Assembly: GCA_035463295.1 (NCBI GenBank)
Contig: DATHTK010000113.1
Coordinates: 1-15,914, forward strand
DNA: 15,914 nt
Reading direction: 5' to 3'
DNA from: DATHTK01 sp035463295
GTDB lineage: Bacteria > Actinomycetota > Rubrobacteria > Rubrobacterales > Rubrobacteraceae
Positions 6,363 through 13,076 of this stretch are shown piece by piece; positions within the stretch are counted from its first letter, which is position 1, and every line of letters starts with the position of its first letter. The position numbers were made by a program, and so were the translations under genes. Under the pieces are notes generated by a model. That model had not been told where the DNA came from and searched no databases. It worked only from the letters and a program-made list of their open reading frames with translations.

Positions 6363-7331
6363 TTGAACTACAGGAGGCTCGGCCGTCCGGGACTCGAGGT
6401 CTCGGAGATCGGCTTCGGGGCGTGGGGGATAGGGAAGAGCCAGTGGATGGGCGCCGAGGACGACGAGTCGCTGCGGGCCCTCGACAGGGCGATAGACCTC
6501 GGCCTGACCTTTATAGACACCGCGCTGGGCTACGGAGACGGTCACAGCGAACGGCTCGTCGGTCAGGTGGTCCGGAGGAGGACCGAGACCGTCCACGTCG
6601 CGACCAAGATCCCGCCAAAGAACAGGACCTGGCCCGCGCCCTCCGGTCTCCATCCGGACGAAACCTTCCCCGCCGACCATGTCAGGGAGTGCACCGAGAC
6701 AAGCCTGAAGAACCTCGGCCTCGAGGCCATAGACGTCCAGCAGTTCCACGTCTGGTCCGATGAGTGGGTCGGCGAGGGGGACTGGCTCGAGGCGGTCGAG
6801 GACCTCAAGGAGGAAGGCAAGATCCGCTTTTTCGGCGTCTCCATAAACGACCACCAGCCGACGAACGCAATAAAGCTCATAGAGACCGGCGTGATTGATA
6901 CGGTGCAGGTGATCTACAACGTCTTCGACCAGAGCCCCGAAGACGAGCTCTTCCCGGCCTGCCAGCGGCACGATGTCGGGGTCATCGTGAGGGTGCCCTT
7001 CGACGAGGGGGCGTTGACGGGGAGGATCACGCCGGAGACAACCTTCGAGGAGGGGGACTTCCGCAACGACTATTTCCGCGGCGCCCGCAAGACCGAGGTC
7101 CTCGAGAGGGTGCGCGCCATAGTGGGCGAGCTCGGGATCACCGACGACGAAATAGCGGAGGTCGCCCTCCGCTACGTCCTGAGCCACCCGGCGGTCTCCA
7201 CCGTGATCCCGGGCATGCGCTCCGTCCGGAACGTCGAGCGGAACATGCGGGTCGGTGACGGGAGAGGCCTCCCTGACGACCAGGTCCGGCGCCTCAAGGC
7301 CCACCGCTGGGTCCGTAACTTCTATGCCTGA
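6363..7331 (+). CDS. Aldo/keto reductase
   Basis: A 322-aa NAD(P)H-dependent oxidoreductase with a TIM-barrel fold that reduces aldehydes or ketones. It opens with the family N-terminus YRRLGRPGLEVSEIGFGAWG. The catalytic tetrad is complete: Asp52 and Tyr57 in FIDTALGYG, Lys82 in VATKIPP, and His129 in QQFHVW. The cofactor-binding end shows the usual STVIPGMRSVRNVERN segment. The reading frame stays open upstream into the antisense of the dynamin gene, so the start matters: TTG 6363 is preceded by AGGGGA with short spacing (4 nt) and fits the family start exactly. The substrate cannot be told from sequence. The exporter gene follows after 55 nt on the same strand. Confidence 0.92.
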   Translation: MNYRRLGRPGLEVSEIGFGAWGIGKSQWMGAEDDESLRALDRAIDLGLTFIDTALGYGDGHSERLVGQVVRRRTETVHVATKIPPKNRTWPAPSGLHPDETFPADHVRECTETSLKNLGLEAIDVQQFHVWSDEWVGEGDWLEAVEDLKEEGKIRFFGVSINDHQPTNAIKLIETGVIDTVQVIYNVFDQSPEDELFPACQRHDVGVIVRVPFDEGALTGRITPETTFEEGDFRNDYFRGARKTEVLERVRAIVGELGITDDEIAEVALRYVLSHPAVSTVIPGMRSVRNVERNMRVGDGRGLPDDQVRRLKAHRWVRNFYA

Positions 7332-7386
7332 CGGGAGCCGGATGTGGTCGGCGGATGCGCGCCGCACGTGCGCCTCGTAGTACGTC

Positions 7387-8289
7387 GTGATGCTCTTCGG
7401 CAAGCGGCGCTTCGTCGTGCTGGCTTTCGTCTTGCTTGTGTTCTTCTGGGGATCGGCGTTCGCGGTCGTCAAGGTCGGGTTGGAGTTCTCGCCCCCGGTG
7501 CTATTCGCGGGCCTGCGGTCCTTTGTGGGCGGCGTCGTGATGGTGCTGGCGGCGCTCCTGTGGGGCGGACGCCCGAACCTGCGCCGCGACTGGCCGGTCT
7601 TCTTGTTGCTCGCGCTCTACAACGTCGTTCTGTTCATCGGGCTTCAGACCTATGCCATCATGTACCTGACCTCCGGCTCGGCGGCGGTGTTGATCTACCT
7701 TCAACCGATCCTCGTCGGGCTACTGGCGTTCTTTATCCTCGGCGAGCCTCTCTCGTCGGTGAAGCTCGTCGGACTCCTCCTCGGGTTCTCTGGCATCGTC
7801 ACGGTGAGCTCCGCGAGCCTCACCGGCGGTGCGGACGTCTTCTCTCCGACGGGGGTCGCCCTCGGCGCCGCCTCGGCGCTCGCGTGGGCTCTCGGTACGG
7901 TGTACTTCAAGAAGTACGAGGCGCGGGTCTCGACGCTGTGGGCGGTCGCACTCCCGTTCCTGCTCGGCGGGGGTCTCCTCACAGCCCTCGCCGTCGCCGT
8001 CGAGCCGCTTGACGCCGTTTCGTGGACCTGGACGCTCGTGGCGAGCCTCCTGTACTCGTCGCTCATAGGGATCTCGGTGGCCTGGATGATCTGGTTCGCC
8101 CTCGTGCGCGCCGGGGAGGCGAGCCGCGTCGCAGCCTACGTCTTCGCCGTGCCGGTGACGGCTGTCCTGGTGGGCACCGTGTTCCTGAACGAGCCCCTCA
8201 CCTACTCGCTCCTCGTCGGGACCGCCCTCGTCGTCTCCGGCATCTACCTCGTCAACCGCACGGCCGCTGAGGAGAAGACCGAGAGCTAG
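7387..8289 (+). CDS. DMT-superfamily EamA transporter
   Basis: A 300-aa inner-membrane permease with about ten hydrophobic segments in two EamA repeats (about 9-140 and 150-290). The first repeat has FFWGSAFAVVKVGLEFSP and the paired LTSGSAAVLIYLQPI...FFILGEPL. The second has YVFAVPVTAVLVGTVFLNEPLTYS. The family includes exporters of amino acids and other metabolites (RhaT/YdcZ-like folds); the substrate here is unknown. GTG 7387 and ATG 7390 are adjacent possible starts, and neither has a clear Shine-Dalgarno. It lies 55 nt after the aldo/keto reductase gene, so co-transcription is likely. Confidence 0.9.
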   Translation: MMLFGKRRFVVLAFVLLVFFWGSAFAVVKVGLEFSPPVLFAGLRSFVGGVVMVLAALLWGGRPNLRRDWPVFLLLALYNVVLFIGLQTYAIMYLTSGSAAVLIYLQPILVGLLAFFILGEPLSSVKLVGLLLGFSGIVTVSSASLTGGADVFSPTGVALGAASALAWALGTVYFKKYEARVSTLWAVALPFLLGGGLLTALAVAVEPLDAVSWTWTLVASLLYSSLIGISVAWMIWFALVRAGEASRVAAYVFAVPVTAVLVGTVFLNEPLTYSLLVGTALVVSGIYLVNRTAAEEKTES

Positions 8290-8383
8290 AACGCCGGGAA
8301 GCCTCGCCTTGTCGAACAGGCGGCGAATGCCAACGTGGTACCTGGTGGAAGCTAGCCTGCAGCAATAGGGGAGTGGAGCCGGG

Positions 8384-8521
8384 GTGAGGCCCCCGATACC
8401 GCCGCTCACGGAGGAGACCGCCCGCCAGAGCGTCAAGGCGGCCCAGGACGCCTGGAACACCCGCGACCCCGAGAAGGTGTCGCTGGGTGAGGAGCCGGAG
8501 GTCGAGGTGGCGTCGGTGTAG
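8384..8521 (+). pseudogene. Truncated copy of the DUF1348 (NTF2-like) gene
   Basis: A 45-codon frame from GTG 8384 to TAG 8519-8521. Residues 1-32 match the start of the intact DUF1348 protein encoded 3 kb downstream. Within 8411-8479 the nucleotide identity is 67 of 69, including synonymous positions. After codon 32 all similarity stops and 13 unrelated residues lead to the stop, so the NTF2-like fold cannot form. An AGGGGAG 10 nt before the GTG could still allow translation of a short peptide. Most likely it is the residue of a recombination or duplication event. Confidence 0.75.
8411..8479 (+). repeat. 69-bp direct repeat, left copy
   Basis: Matches 11492-11560 without gaps, with two adjacent-codon mismatches. 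The two copies are 3,081 bp apart, in the same orientation and the same reading frame of the DUF1348 gene. Confidence 0.9.
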
Positions 8522-8679
8522 CGGTCACGCCGGCATGCCCTGATTGCGAAGATGCGAGCCAAGGAAACGATACGAACTTGTGCAAGAAGGCCGCGAAGGC
8601 TCCACGAAGTTCGCTCATCACGCCACCTCGTAACGGCTGTCGTAACGCTGGAGAGACGGTAGTGCCGTAAAGTGGTGTA

Positions 8680-10002
8680 GTGACGGCAGGGACAAACGAG
8701 CGAGATCGAGCAGGCACTGGAGGGTACGCTCGCGCCTCGACATGGGTTGCCTGGTCGCTCGCCGGCCTGACTTTCGTCATGTTCCTGGCCGCCATCCCGC
8801 TGTGGTTCCTCGCTCGAGGGGCCGGCCTTCCCAGCAGCTGGAGGGCCGATGTCAGCGTTGGAGGTCTGGTGGGAGGAGTCCTCTTCTTGGCCTTCCCGCT
8901 GGTCGGTGCCCTGATCGCCTCCAAGCGTCCGCAGAACGCCGTGGGCTGGCTATGCCTGGCAGTGGGCCTATTGTGGACGCTCATCGGCATGCTCGACTAC
9001 TACAGCTACTACGGCGCAGCCACTCCGGGCTCGGTCCCCTTCCCGGTCGTGATGGCCGGGATGAGTGACTGGATGTGGGTGCCAGCGATAGGACTCCTGG
9101 GAACCTACGTCCTGCTGCTGTTCCCGGACGGGAGGCTCCCTTCGAGGAGATGGCGGCCTCTGGCGTGGCTCTCCGGTGCGGTGATCATGCTGCTCAGCGT
9201 CGGCGTCATGCTAGCGCCCGGGCGGCTGGCGAACCTCGCGGGGGTGCGCAAGCCGTTCGGGATAGAGGGGGCCGATTGGCTGGTGGCCGGAGCGTACGCC
9301 GTCCTGCCGCTGCTGCCGTTGTGCATGCTTGCCTCGGCCCTCAGCCTGGTGCTGCGCTACCGGCGTTCCGGCGGGGAGGAGCGACAGCAGATCAAGTGGA
9401 TAGCCTTCGCCGCCTCGGTGGTGGTCGTGCTGTACGCGATAGCCATGATCGCCTCGTTCGTCTCCCCTGCGGAGTCGTGGACCACCGCGGGTTCGGTGTG
9501 GTGGTTGAACCTCTTGACGTACGCGGTACTTTCGAGCTTCACGCTGGTGCCGATCGCCGTGGGCATCGCGGTCCTGAAGTACCGCCTCTACGACATAGAC
9601 TTCCTCATCAACCGCGCCCTCGTCTACGCTCCGCTCACCGCGATGCTGATCCTCGTCTACGTCGGAGGCGTGGCCGGCCTGCAGGCCGCCTTCCGGACCC
9701 TCAGCGGCCAGGAGTCCACCCTCGCGGTCGTCGCCTCCACCCTTGCGATAGCGGCCCTGTTCAGCCCGTTACGCCAGCGGGTGCAAGCGTTCGTGGATAG
9801 GCGCTTCTATCGCCGTAAGTACGACGCCGCAAAGACTCTCGAAACCTTCTCGGCGAAACTCCGAGATGAGACGGACCTGGGGGCGCTCAACGACGAACTG
9901 GTGAGTGTGGTCAAAGAGACCATGCAGCCAGCGCATGTTGGTTTCTGGCTGCGCCCTCCTCTCGGGGTCGGTAGGGTCGGAGGAGAGGGACGGGAACAGT
10001 GA
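8680..10002 (+). CDS. Polytopic membrane protein, kinase-less sensor module (copy A)
   Basis: A 440-aa protein with about nine or ten membrane segments between residues 21 and 362. The conserved YRLYDIDFLINRALVY segment (301-316) is a known lead-in to the last membrane pair, and the FVDRRFYRRKYDAAKTLETF segment (371-390) lies on the cytoplasmic side. In actinobacteria and Chloroflexi this arrangement is usually followed by a GAF and/or histidine-kinase domain. Here the protein ends about 60 residues later, after a short helical piece ending MQPAHVGFWLRP and a Gly/Arg tail. It therefore has a sensor-like membrane part without a catalytic output domain. The GTG start at 8680 lacks a close ribosome site and is uncertain. 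Its stop overlaps the start of copy B. The ligand is unknown. Confidence 0.8.
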   Translation: MTAGTNERDRAGTGGYARASTWVAWSLAGLTFVMFLAAIPLWFLARGAGLPSSWRADVSVGGLVGGVLFLAFPLVGALIASKRPQNAVGWLCLAVGLLWTLIGMLDYYSYYGAATPGSVPFPVVMAGMSDWMWVPAIGLLGTYVLLLFPDGRLPSRRWRPLAWLSGAVIMLLSVGVMLAPGRLANLAGVRKPFGIEGADWLVAGAYAVLPLLPLCMLASALSLVLRYRRSGGEERQQIKWIAFAASVVVVLYAIAMIASFVSPAESWTTAGSVWWLNLLTYAVLSSFTLVPIAVGIAVLKYRLYDIDFLINRALVYAPLTAMLILVYVGGVAGLQAAFRTLSGQESTLAVVASTLAIAALFSPLRQRVQAFVDRRFYRRKYDAAKTLETFSAKLRDETDLGALNDELVSVVKETMQPAHVGFWLRPPLGVGRVGGEGREQ

Positions 10003-11261
10003 GCACCCGCGCCGCCTCCTGGCTCGCCTGGTCGCTCGCCACGCTCTCCGTGGCCATGTTCGTCGGAGGCTGCACGATCACCATCTTGTCCTTTCCCGAC
10101 GCCCCGCCCACGCAGCCTTCGAGCGAATGGGGCACCGCCAGCGCACTCGGGGGCCTGGTGATCTTCTTGCCCTTCCTCGCATTCCCCCTGGTGGGCGCCC
10201 TGATCGCCTCCAGACGTCCCCACAACCCCATAGGCTGGATCTGCCTGGCCGCAGGGCTCTTCTGGATGCTCATCGTCCTTACGGATCCCGTCCCCGCCGG
10301 CTTCGGACCGTATCCCGTAACGATCGATGCGCTTACCCAGTGGATGTGGGTGCCCCCCGTGGGCTTGCTCGGTATCTACATGATCCTGCTGTTCCCGGAC
10401 GGGAGGCTCCCTTCGAGGAGGTGGCGCCCGCTTGCCTGGCTCTCGGGGGCCGTGATGGTCTTTGCCAGCGTGGTGCTCACCATCAGTCCCGGGGACTTGC
10501 CAGGCCAACCTGGTGTACGCAACCCGTTCGGGCTGGAGGGCTACCCGATGGTAGCGCAGTGGCTCCCGTTGGTCATAGCGCTGCTGCCCGTATGCATCCT
10601 GGCCTCGGCGGCAAGCCTGGTATGGCGCTACCGGCACTCTGGTGGAGAGGTGCGTCAGCAGATCAAGTGGGTAGCCTTCGCCGCCTCGTTCGTGGGGCTG
10701 GCGTATGGGGTTACCCTGGTTGGCGGGCTCTTCTTCGCACCGGAAGCCTTGGCCACGGAGGAGTCACCGTTGTGGATGGCGCTCCTGCAGAACACGGTGC
10801 TGGTGAGCTACGCGGGGGTCCCGATTGCCGTGGGTGTCGCCGTATTGAGGTATCGGCTCTACGACATAGACCTCATCATCAACCGCACCCTCGTCTACGG
10901 ACCTCTCACCGCGATGCTTGCGCTGCTGTATTTCGGCGGGGTGGTCGGCCTGCAGTCAGTCTTTCGCGGCCTCACGGGGCAGGAATCCACCCTCGCCGTC
11001 GTGGCTTCCACCCTTGCGATAGCGGCCCTTTTCGGACCGCTTCGTCGACGGGTGCAAGCGTTGGTGGACCGTCGCTTCTACCGCAGGAAGTACGACGCGA
11101 GAAAGACCCTCGAGACCTTCGGCTCCCGGTTGCGAGATGAGACGGACCTTGAAGCCCTCAGCGCCGACCTCGTGGGGGTGGCAAGGGACACCATGCAGCC
11201 CGAGCACGTCACCTTGTGGCTGCGCCCAGAGACGGCCTCCGGGGATCAGCGGGCGGACTAG
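9999..11261 (+). CDS. Polytopic membrane protein, kinase-less sensor module (copy B)
   Basis: A 420-aa paralogue of copy A, similar along its whole length: shared LFPDGRLPSRRWRPLAWLSGAV, GGE-RQQIKW, KYRLYDID/RYRLYDID and GQESTLAVVASTLAIAALF segments, and long identical nucleotide runs. About nine or ten membrane segments are followed by VDRRFYRRKYDARKTLETFG and a short helix ending MQPEHVTLWLRPE, again with no GAF, HisKA or HATPase domain. The GTG start overlaps the TGA of copy A (shared GTGA), with GGAGGAGAGGG about 9 nt upstream, so translation of the two is coupled and they may form a heteromer. This is a tandem duplication. Function is unknown; the signal output would need a separate partner. 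Confidence 0.82.
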   Translation: MSTRAASWLAWSLATLSVAMFVGGCTITILSFPDAPPTQPSSEWGTASALGGLVIFLPFLAFPLVGALIASRRPHNPIGWICLAAGLFWMLIVLTDPVPAGFGPYPVTIDALTQWMWVPPVGLLGIYMILLFPDGRLPSRRWRPLAWLSGAVMVFASVVLTISPGDLPGQPGVRNPFGLEGYPMVAQWLPLVIALLPVCILASAASLVWRYRHSGGEVRQQIKWVAFAASFVGLAYGVTLVGGLFFAPEALATEESPLWMALLQNTVLVSYAGVPIAVGVAVLRYRLYDIDLIINRTLVYGPLTAMLALLYFGGVVGLQSVFRGLTGQESTLAVVASTLAIAALFGPLRRRVQALVDRRFYRRKYDARKTLETFGSRLRDETDLEALSADLVGVARDTMQPEHVTLWLRPETASGDQRAD

Positions 11262-11267
11262 CCACCA

Positions 11268-11303
11268 GGCACGACAAGAGTCCTCGCCCACGCATATCGT
11301 GCC
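11268..11303. repeat. Inverted repeat after sensor copy B
   Basis: GGCACGA (11268-11274) and TCGTGCC (11297-11303) are perfect 7-bp inverted arms around a 22-nt loop, starting 6 nt after the stop codon of copy B. There is no T-tract. It is either a weak transcript-end hairpin or a regulator site ahead of the DUF1348 gene. Confidence 0.35.
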
Positions 11304-11437
11304 GCGTAGGGGCCGCGCGATTTCGGGTCTGGCTACCTTCGCCGGGCACAACATCCTTGACTGGTGGATAATAACCGCTGCGGCAAGGGGTGGAAGAACG
11401 CAAGTCCGACCGTAGACGATGATTGGGGGACCAACGC

Positions 11438-11881
11438 ATGCAGCAGAGCGGCGAGAACCAGGAGGTCAGACCCCCGGTGCCTCCCTTCGACGAGGAGACC
11501 GCCCGCCAGAAGGTCAAGGCGGCCCAGGACGCCTGGAACACCCGCGACCCCGAGAAGGTGGCCCTCGCCTACACGCCGGACTCGAAGTGGCGCAACCGCG
11601 ACGAGTTCTTCGAAGGGCGCGAGGCGATAGTCGAGTTCCTCAAGCGCAAGTGGGCTCGGGAGCTGGACTACCGGCTGGAGAAGAACCTCTGGTGCTTCAC
11701 GGGGAACCGCATCGCGGTCAGGTTCGAGTACGAGAGCCACGACACAGAGGGGCAGTGGTGGAGAAGTCACGGTAACGAGTTGTGGGAGTTCGACGAGAAC
11801 GGGCTCATGAGACGGCGTGACGCATCGATCAACGACTACAAGATAGAGGAGTCCGAGCGCAAGTTCCGCTGGAACAGGTGA
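11438..11881 (+). CDS. DUF1348 / nuclear transport factor 2-like protein
   Basis: A 147-aa soluble protein of the SnoaL/NTF2-like fold, recognised from the DUF1348 pattern: WNTRDPEKVALAYTPDSKWRNR near the start, the EFFEGREAIVEFLKRKWARELDYRLEKNLW middle, and the FEYESHDTEGQWWRSHGNELWEFDENGLMRRRDASIND end. The cone-shaped fold binds small hydrophobic molecules. DUF1348 members have no established reaction. I chose the ATG at 11438 because GGGGGA lies 8 nt upstream; a TTG at 11423 is possible. Codons 19-41 are the intact copy of the 69-bp repeat also found at 8411. Genes for a Dabb protein and a rhodanese follow closely, suggesting a small stress-related operon. Confidence 0.88.
   Translation: MQQSGENQEVRPPVPPFDEETARQKVKAAQDAWNTRDPEKVALAYTPDSKWRNRDEFFEGREAIVEFLKRKWARELDYRLEKNLWCFTGNRIAVRFEYESHDTEGQWWRSHGNELWEFDENGLMRRRDASINDYKIEESERKFRWNR
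11492..11560 (+). repeat. 69-bp direct repeat, right copy (inside DUF1348 gene)
   Basis: The counterpart of 8411-8479, 67 of 69 identical. Similarity fades upstream of the repeat (roughly 60% over 27 nt) and ends abruptly downstream of it. Confidence 0.9.
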
Positions 11882-11921
11882 TATCTACTGCGCCAGACAT
11901 GTCTTACGAAGGAGGGACTCT

Positions 11922-12212
11922 ATGGTGGATCACCTCGTGCTCTTTGCGGTCAGGGAGGAGGCCTCTGCGGAGGACGTCGAGGACCTAGTCTCCTCGATCC
12001 GGAACCTGAGCGAACAGGTCCCGAGCGTCGTGGACCTCTCCGTGGGGGAGGATTTCAGCGGGCGCTCCGGCGACTACACCCACGGCATCTTCGCCCGCTT
12101 CGAAGATACCGCTGGCCTCCAGGAGTACATGGAGCACCCGGCGCACCTCGCGGTCGTGGAGAAGCTCAACGCCCACACCACCGGCCGCCTGGTCGCGGAT
12201 TACGAGTTCTAG
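11922..12212 (+). CDS. Dabb-domain (stress-responsive A/B barrel) protein
   Basis: A 96-aa protein matching the dimeric alpha/beta-barrel (Dabb) family: MVDHLVLFAVRE at the first strand, the VPSVVDLSVGEDFS strand pair, THGIFARFEDTAGLQEYMEHPAH and a final VVEKLNAH. Length fits a single complete domain. Members are found in stress-induced plant proteins and in cyclases or small-molecule-binding proteins; no reaction can be assigned. The ATG has a strong GAAGGAGG upstream. A 10-bp perfect palindrome, AGACATGTCT (11895-11904), lies in the 40-nt gap after the DUF1348 gene. The rhodanese gene starts 15 nt after its stop. Confidence 0.9.
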   Translation: MVDHLVLFAVREEASAEDVEDLVSSIRNLSEQVPSVVDLSVGEDFSGRSGDYTHGIFARFEDTAGLQEYMEHPAHLAVVEKLNAHTTGRLVADYEF

Positions 12213-12227
12213 AAGGCGCGGGGCGTT

Positions 12228-12563
12228 GTGATGGACCGCATGCCGGATTACGCGACCATGAGTTCCCGAGAGTTGAAGAACCGGCTCGATGCCGGGGACC
12301 GGCCGCGGTTGCTCGACGTGCGCGAGCCCTGGGAGTTCGAGCTCGCCCGCATAGAGGGCTCCAGGCTTATTCCCCTGGGAGAACTCGGCGAGAGGGTCGC
12401 GGAGCTCGACCCGGAGGCCGAAACGGTCGTCATCTGCCACCACGGCGCCCGCAGCGCCTACGTGACGCAGGCGCTACAGAGAGCCGGCTTCGTGAAGGTC
12501 CTCAACCTCGAGGGCGGCCTCGACGCCTACTCGGACGTGGACGCCGCCGTTCCGAGGTACTAG
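12228..12563 (+). CDS. Single-domain rhodanese (sulfurtransferase)
   Basis: A 111-aa protein covering one rhodanese domain. It has the LLDVREPWEFELARIEGS motif (28-45), the active-site loop C70-HHGARS, and the terminal LEGGLDAYS strand-helix region. The catalytic Cys is present, so sulfane-sulfur transfer through a persulfide is expected; the six-residue loop is like GlpE and other single-domain enzymes. The natural donor and acceptor are unknown. GTG 12228 and ATG 12231 are adjacent candidates with only a weak G-rich ribosome site. It is the last gene of the run with DUF1348 and Dabb, and converges with the next gene. Confidence 0.93.
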   Translation: MMDRMPDYATMSSRELKNRLDAGDRPRLLDVREPWEFELARIEGSRLIPLGELGERVAELDPEAETVVICHHGARSAYVTQALQRAGFVKVLNLEGGLDAYSDVDAAVPRY

Positions 12564-12605
12564 CCGCCGCTAATCCCTTCCGGGAACGAGCCATCATGGA
12601 GTCGG

Positions 12606-12980
12606 TCATCCAGCCCGGACGGTCCTCTCGACCCGGCGGTAGAGCCCGGCGGCGAGGCCCTCGGGCGACGAAGAGCGACCGGCGAGCAGGCGGGCGACCT
12701 CTCCTACCGTCGCCTCGCCGGGGACCTCGAAGGTGAGCACGACCGGCTCCTCGTCCTCGAGCCCCAGCTCCTCCTCGATGGCCCGACGCACCACCCCGAC
12801 CTCTCTCCCGGTTCTCTCGGAGATCTCGCGGCTCATCAGCTTCGGGTCGAGTTCCTGGCAGACCTCTATGCCGCCCCCGAGCCTGCGCTCCCACCACCAG
12901 GGAGCGCGGACGCCCGTGAAGCTCTCCCGCACGAGCGCGGTCGCGCTGTCTGCCAGGAGCTGGTTGAGGCGTTCGGGCAC
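12606..12980 (-). CDS. Hypothetical 124-aa protein
   Basis: I do not recognise this protein. It is soluble, with an N-terminal helix (PERLNQLLADSATALVRESF), a Trp-rich patch APWWWERR at about 26-33, a middle helical part with one Cys, a run of acidic residues (EEELGLEDEEP, about 69-79) and a C-terminal LTFEVPGEATVGEVARLLAG segment that resembles a small beta-alpha unit. Strong G/C at third codon positions supports this frame over the overlapping plus-strand one. The GTG start at 12980 has no Shine-Dalgarno but sits 6 nt after an extended -10, pointing to a leaderless mRNA. It is divergent from acuB and convergent with the rhodanese gene. Confidence 0.65.
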   Translation of the reverse strand: MPERLNQLLADSATALVRESFTGVRAPWWWERRLGGGIEVCQELDPKLMSREISERTGREVGVVRRAIEEELGLEDEEPVVLTFEVPGEATVGEVARLLAGRSSSPEGLAAGLYRRVERTVRAG

Positions 12981-12986
12981 CGGTAC

Positions 12987-12995
12987 TTTATACCA
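12987..12995 (-). promoter_or_regulatory. Extended -10 for leaderless hypothetical gene
   Basis: TGGTATAAA on the minus strand (12995-12987) is an extended -10, with TATAAA ending 6 nt before the GTG at 12980. The predicted transcription start therefore falls on the start codon. Confidence 0.5.
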
Positions 12996-13010
12996 GCTTG
13001 CGGCGCTCCC

Positions 13011-13039
13011 TTACCCGGGGAATCCTGCTCCTATACAAT
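13011..13039 (+). promoter_or_regulatory. Candidate acuBC promoter
   Basis: TTACCC (13011-13016) and TACAAT (13034-13039) are 17 nt apart; the -10 is good and the -35 weak. Transcription from about 13046 would give a 31-nt leader carrying the ribosome site GGAAGGGG. Confidence 0.4.
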
Positions 13040-13076
13040 AGATGCGATAGGGGCACGAGTTTTCGGAAGGGGTTGG

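Larger units (their letters stand above)
8290..8679. other. Gene-poor region before the tandem sensors
   Basis: This 390-nt stretch holds the broken DUF1348 copy (8384-8521, listed separately) and otherwise no supportable gene. A weak 5-bp inverted repeat (8305-8309 with 8318-8322) follows the exporter stop. CGTAACG occurs twice with 12-bp spacing (8629-8635 and 8641-8647), just upstream of the first sensor gene, and may be a regulator site. A minus-strand frame opens with ATG near 8619 behind GAGGTGG, but soon turns into Pro/Arg-rich antisense-type sequence. Confidence 0.4.

Noticed and set aside
4607..6763. Plus-strand open frame of 718 codons opposite the dynamin-like gene
   Set aside because: Antisense shadow; no domain motifs, while the minus strand shows all GTPase motifs. 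It also overlaps the aldo/keto reductase in the wrong frame.
5220..7472. Minus-strand open frame of 750 codons
   Set aside because: Runs antisense through the aldo/keto reductase, then out of frame through the dynamin gene; composition is typical of GC-rich antisense frames.
8433..8619. Minus-strand small ORF starting ATG near 8619 behind GAGGTGG
   Set aside because: The ribosome site is fair, but the frame becomes Pro/Arg-rich antisense of the DUF1348 stump; no homology signal is visible.
11357..11372. TTGACT followed by GATAAT as a promoter for the DUF1348 gene
   Set aside because: The two elements are only 4 nt apart, far too close to work together; each lacks a partner at 16-18 nt.
12573..12584. 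TCCC/GGGA hairpin between the rhodanese and the convergent hypothetical gene
   Set aside because: Only 4 bp and no T-run; too weak to call a terminator.
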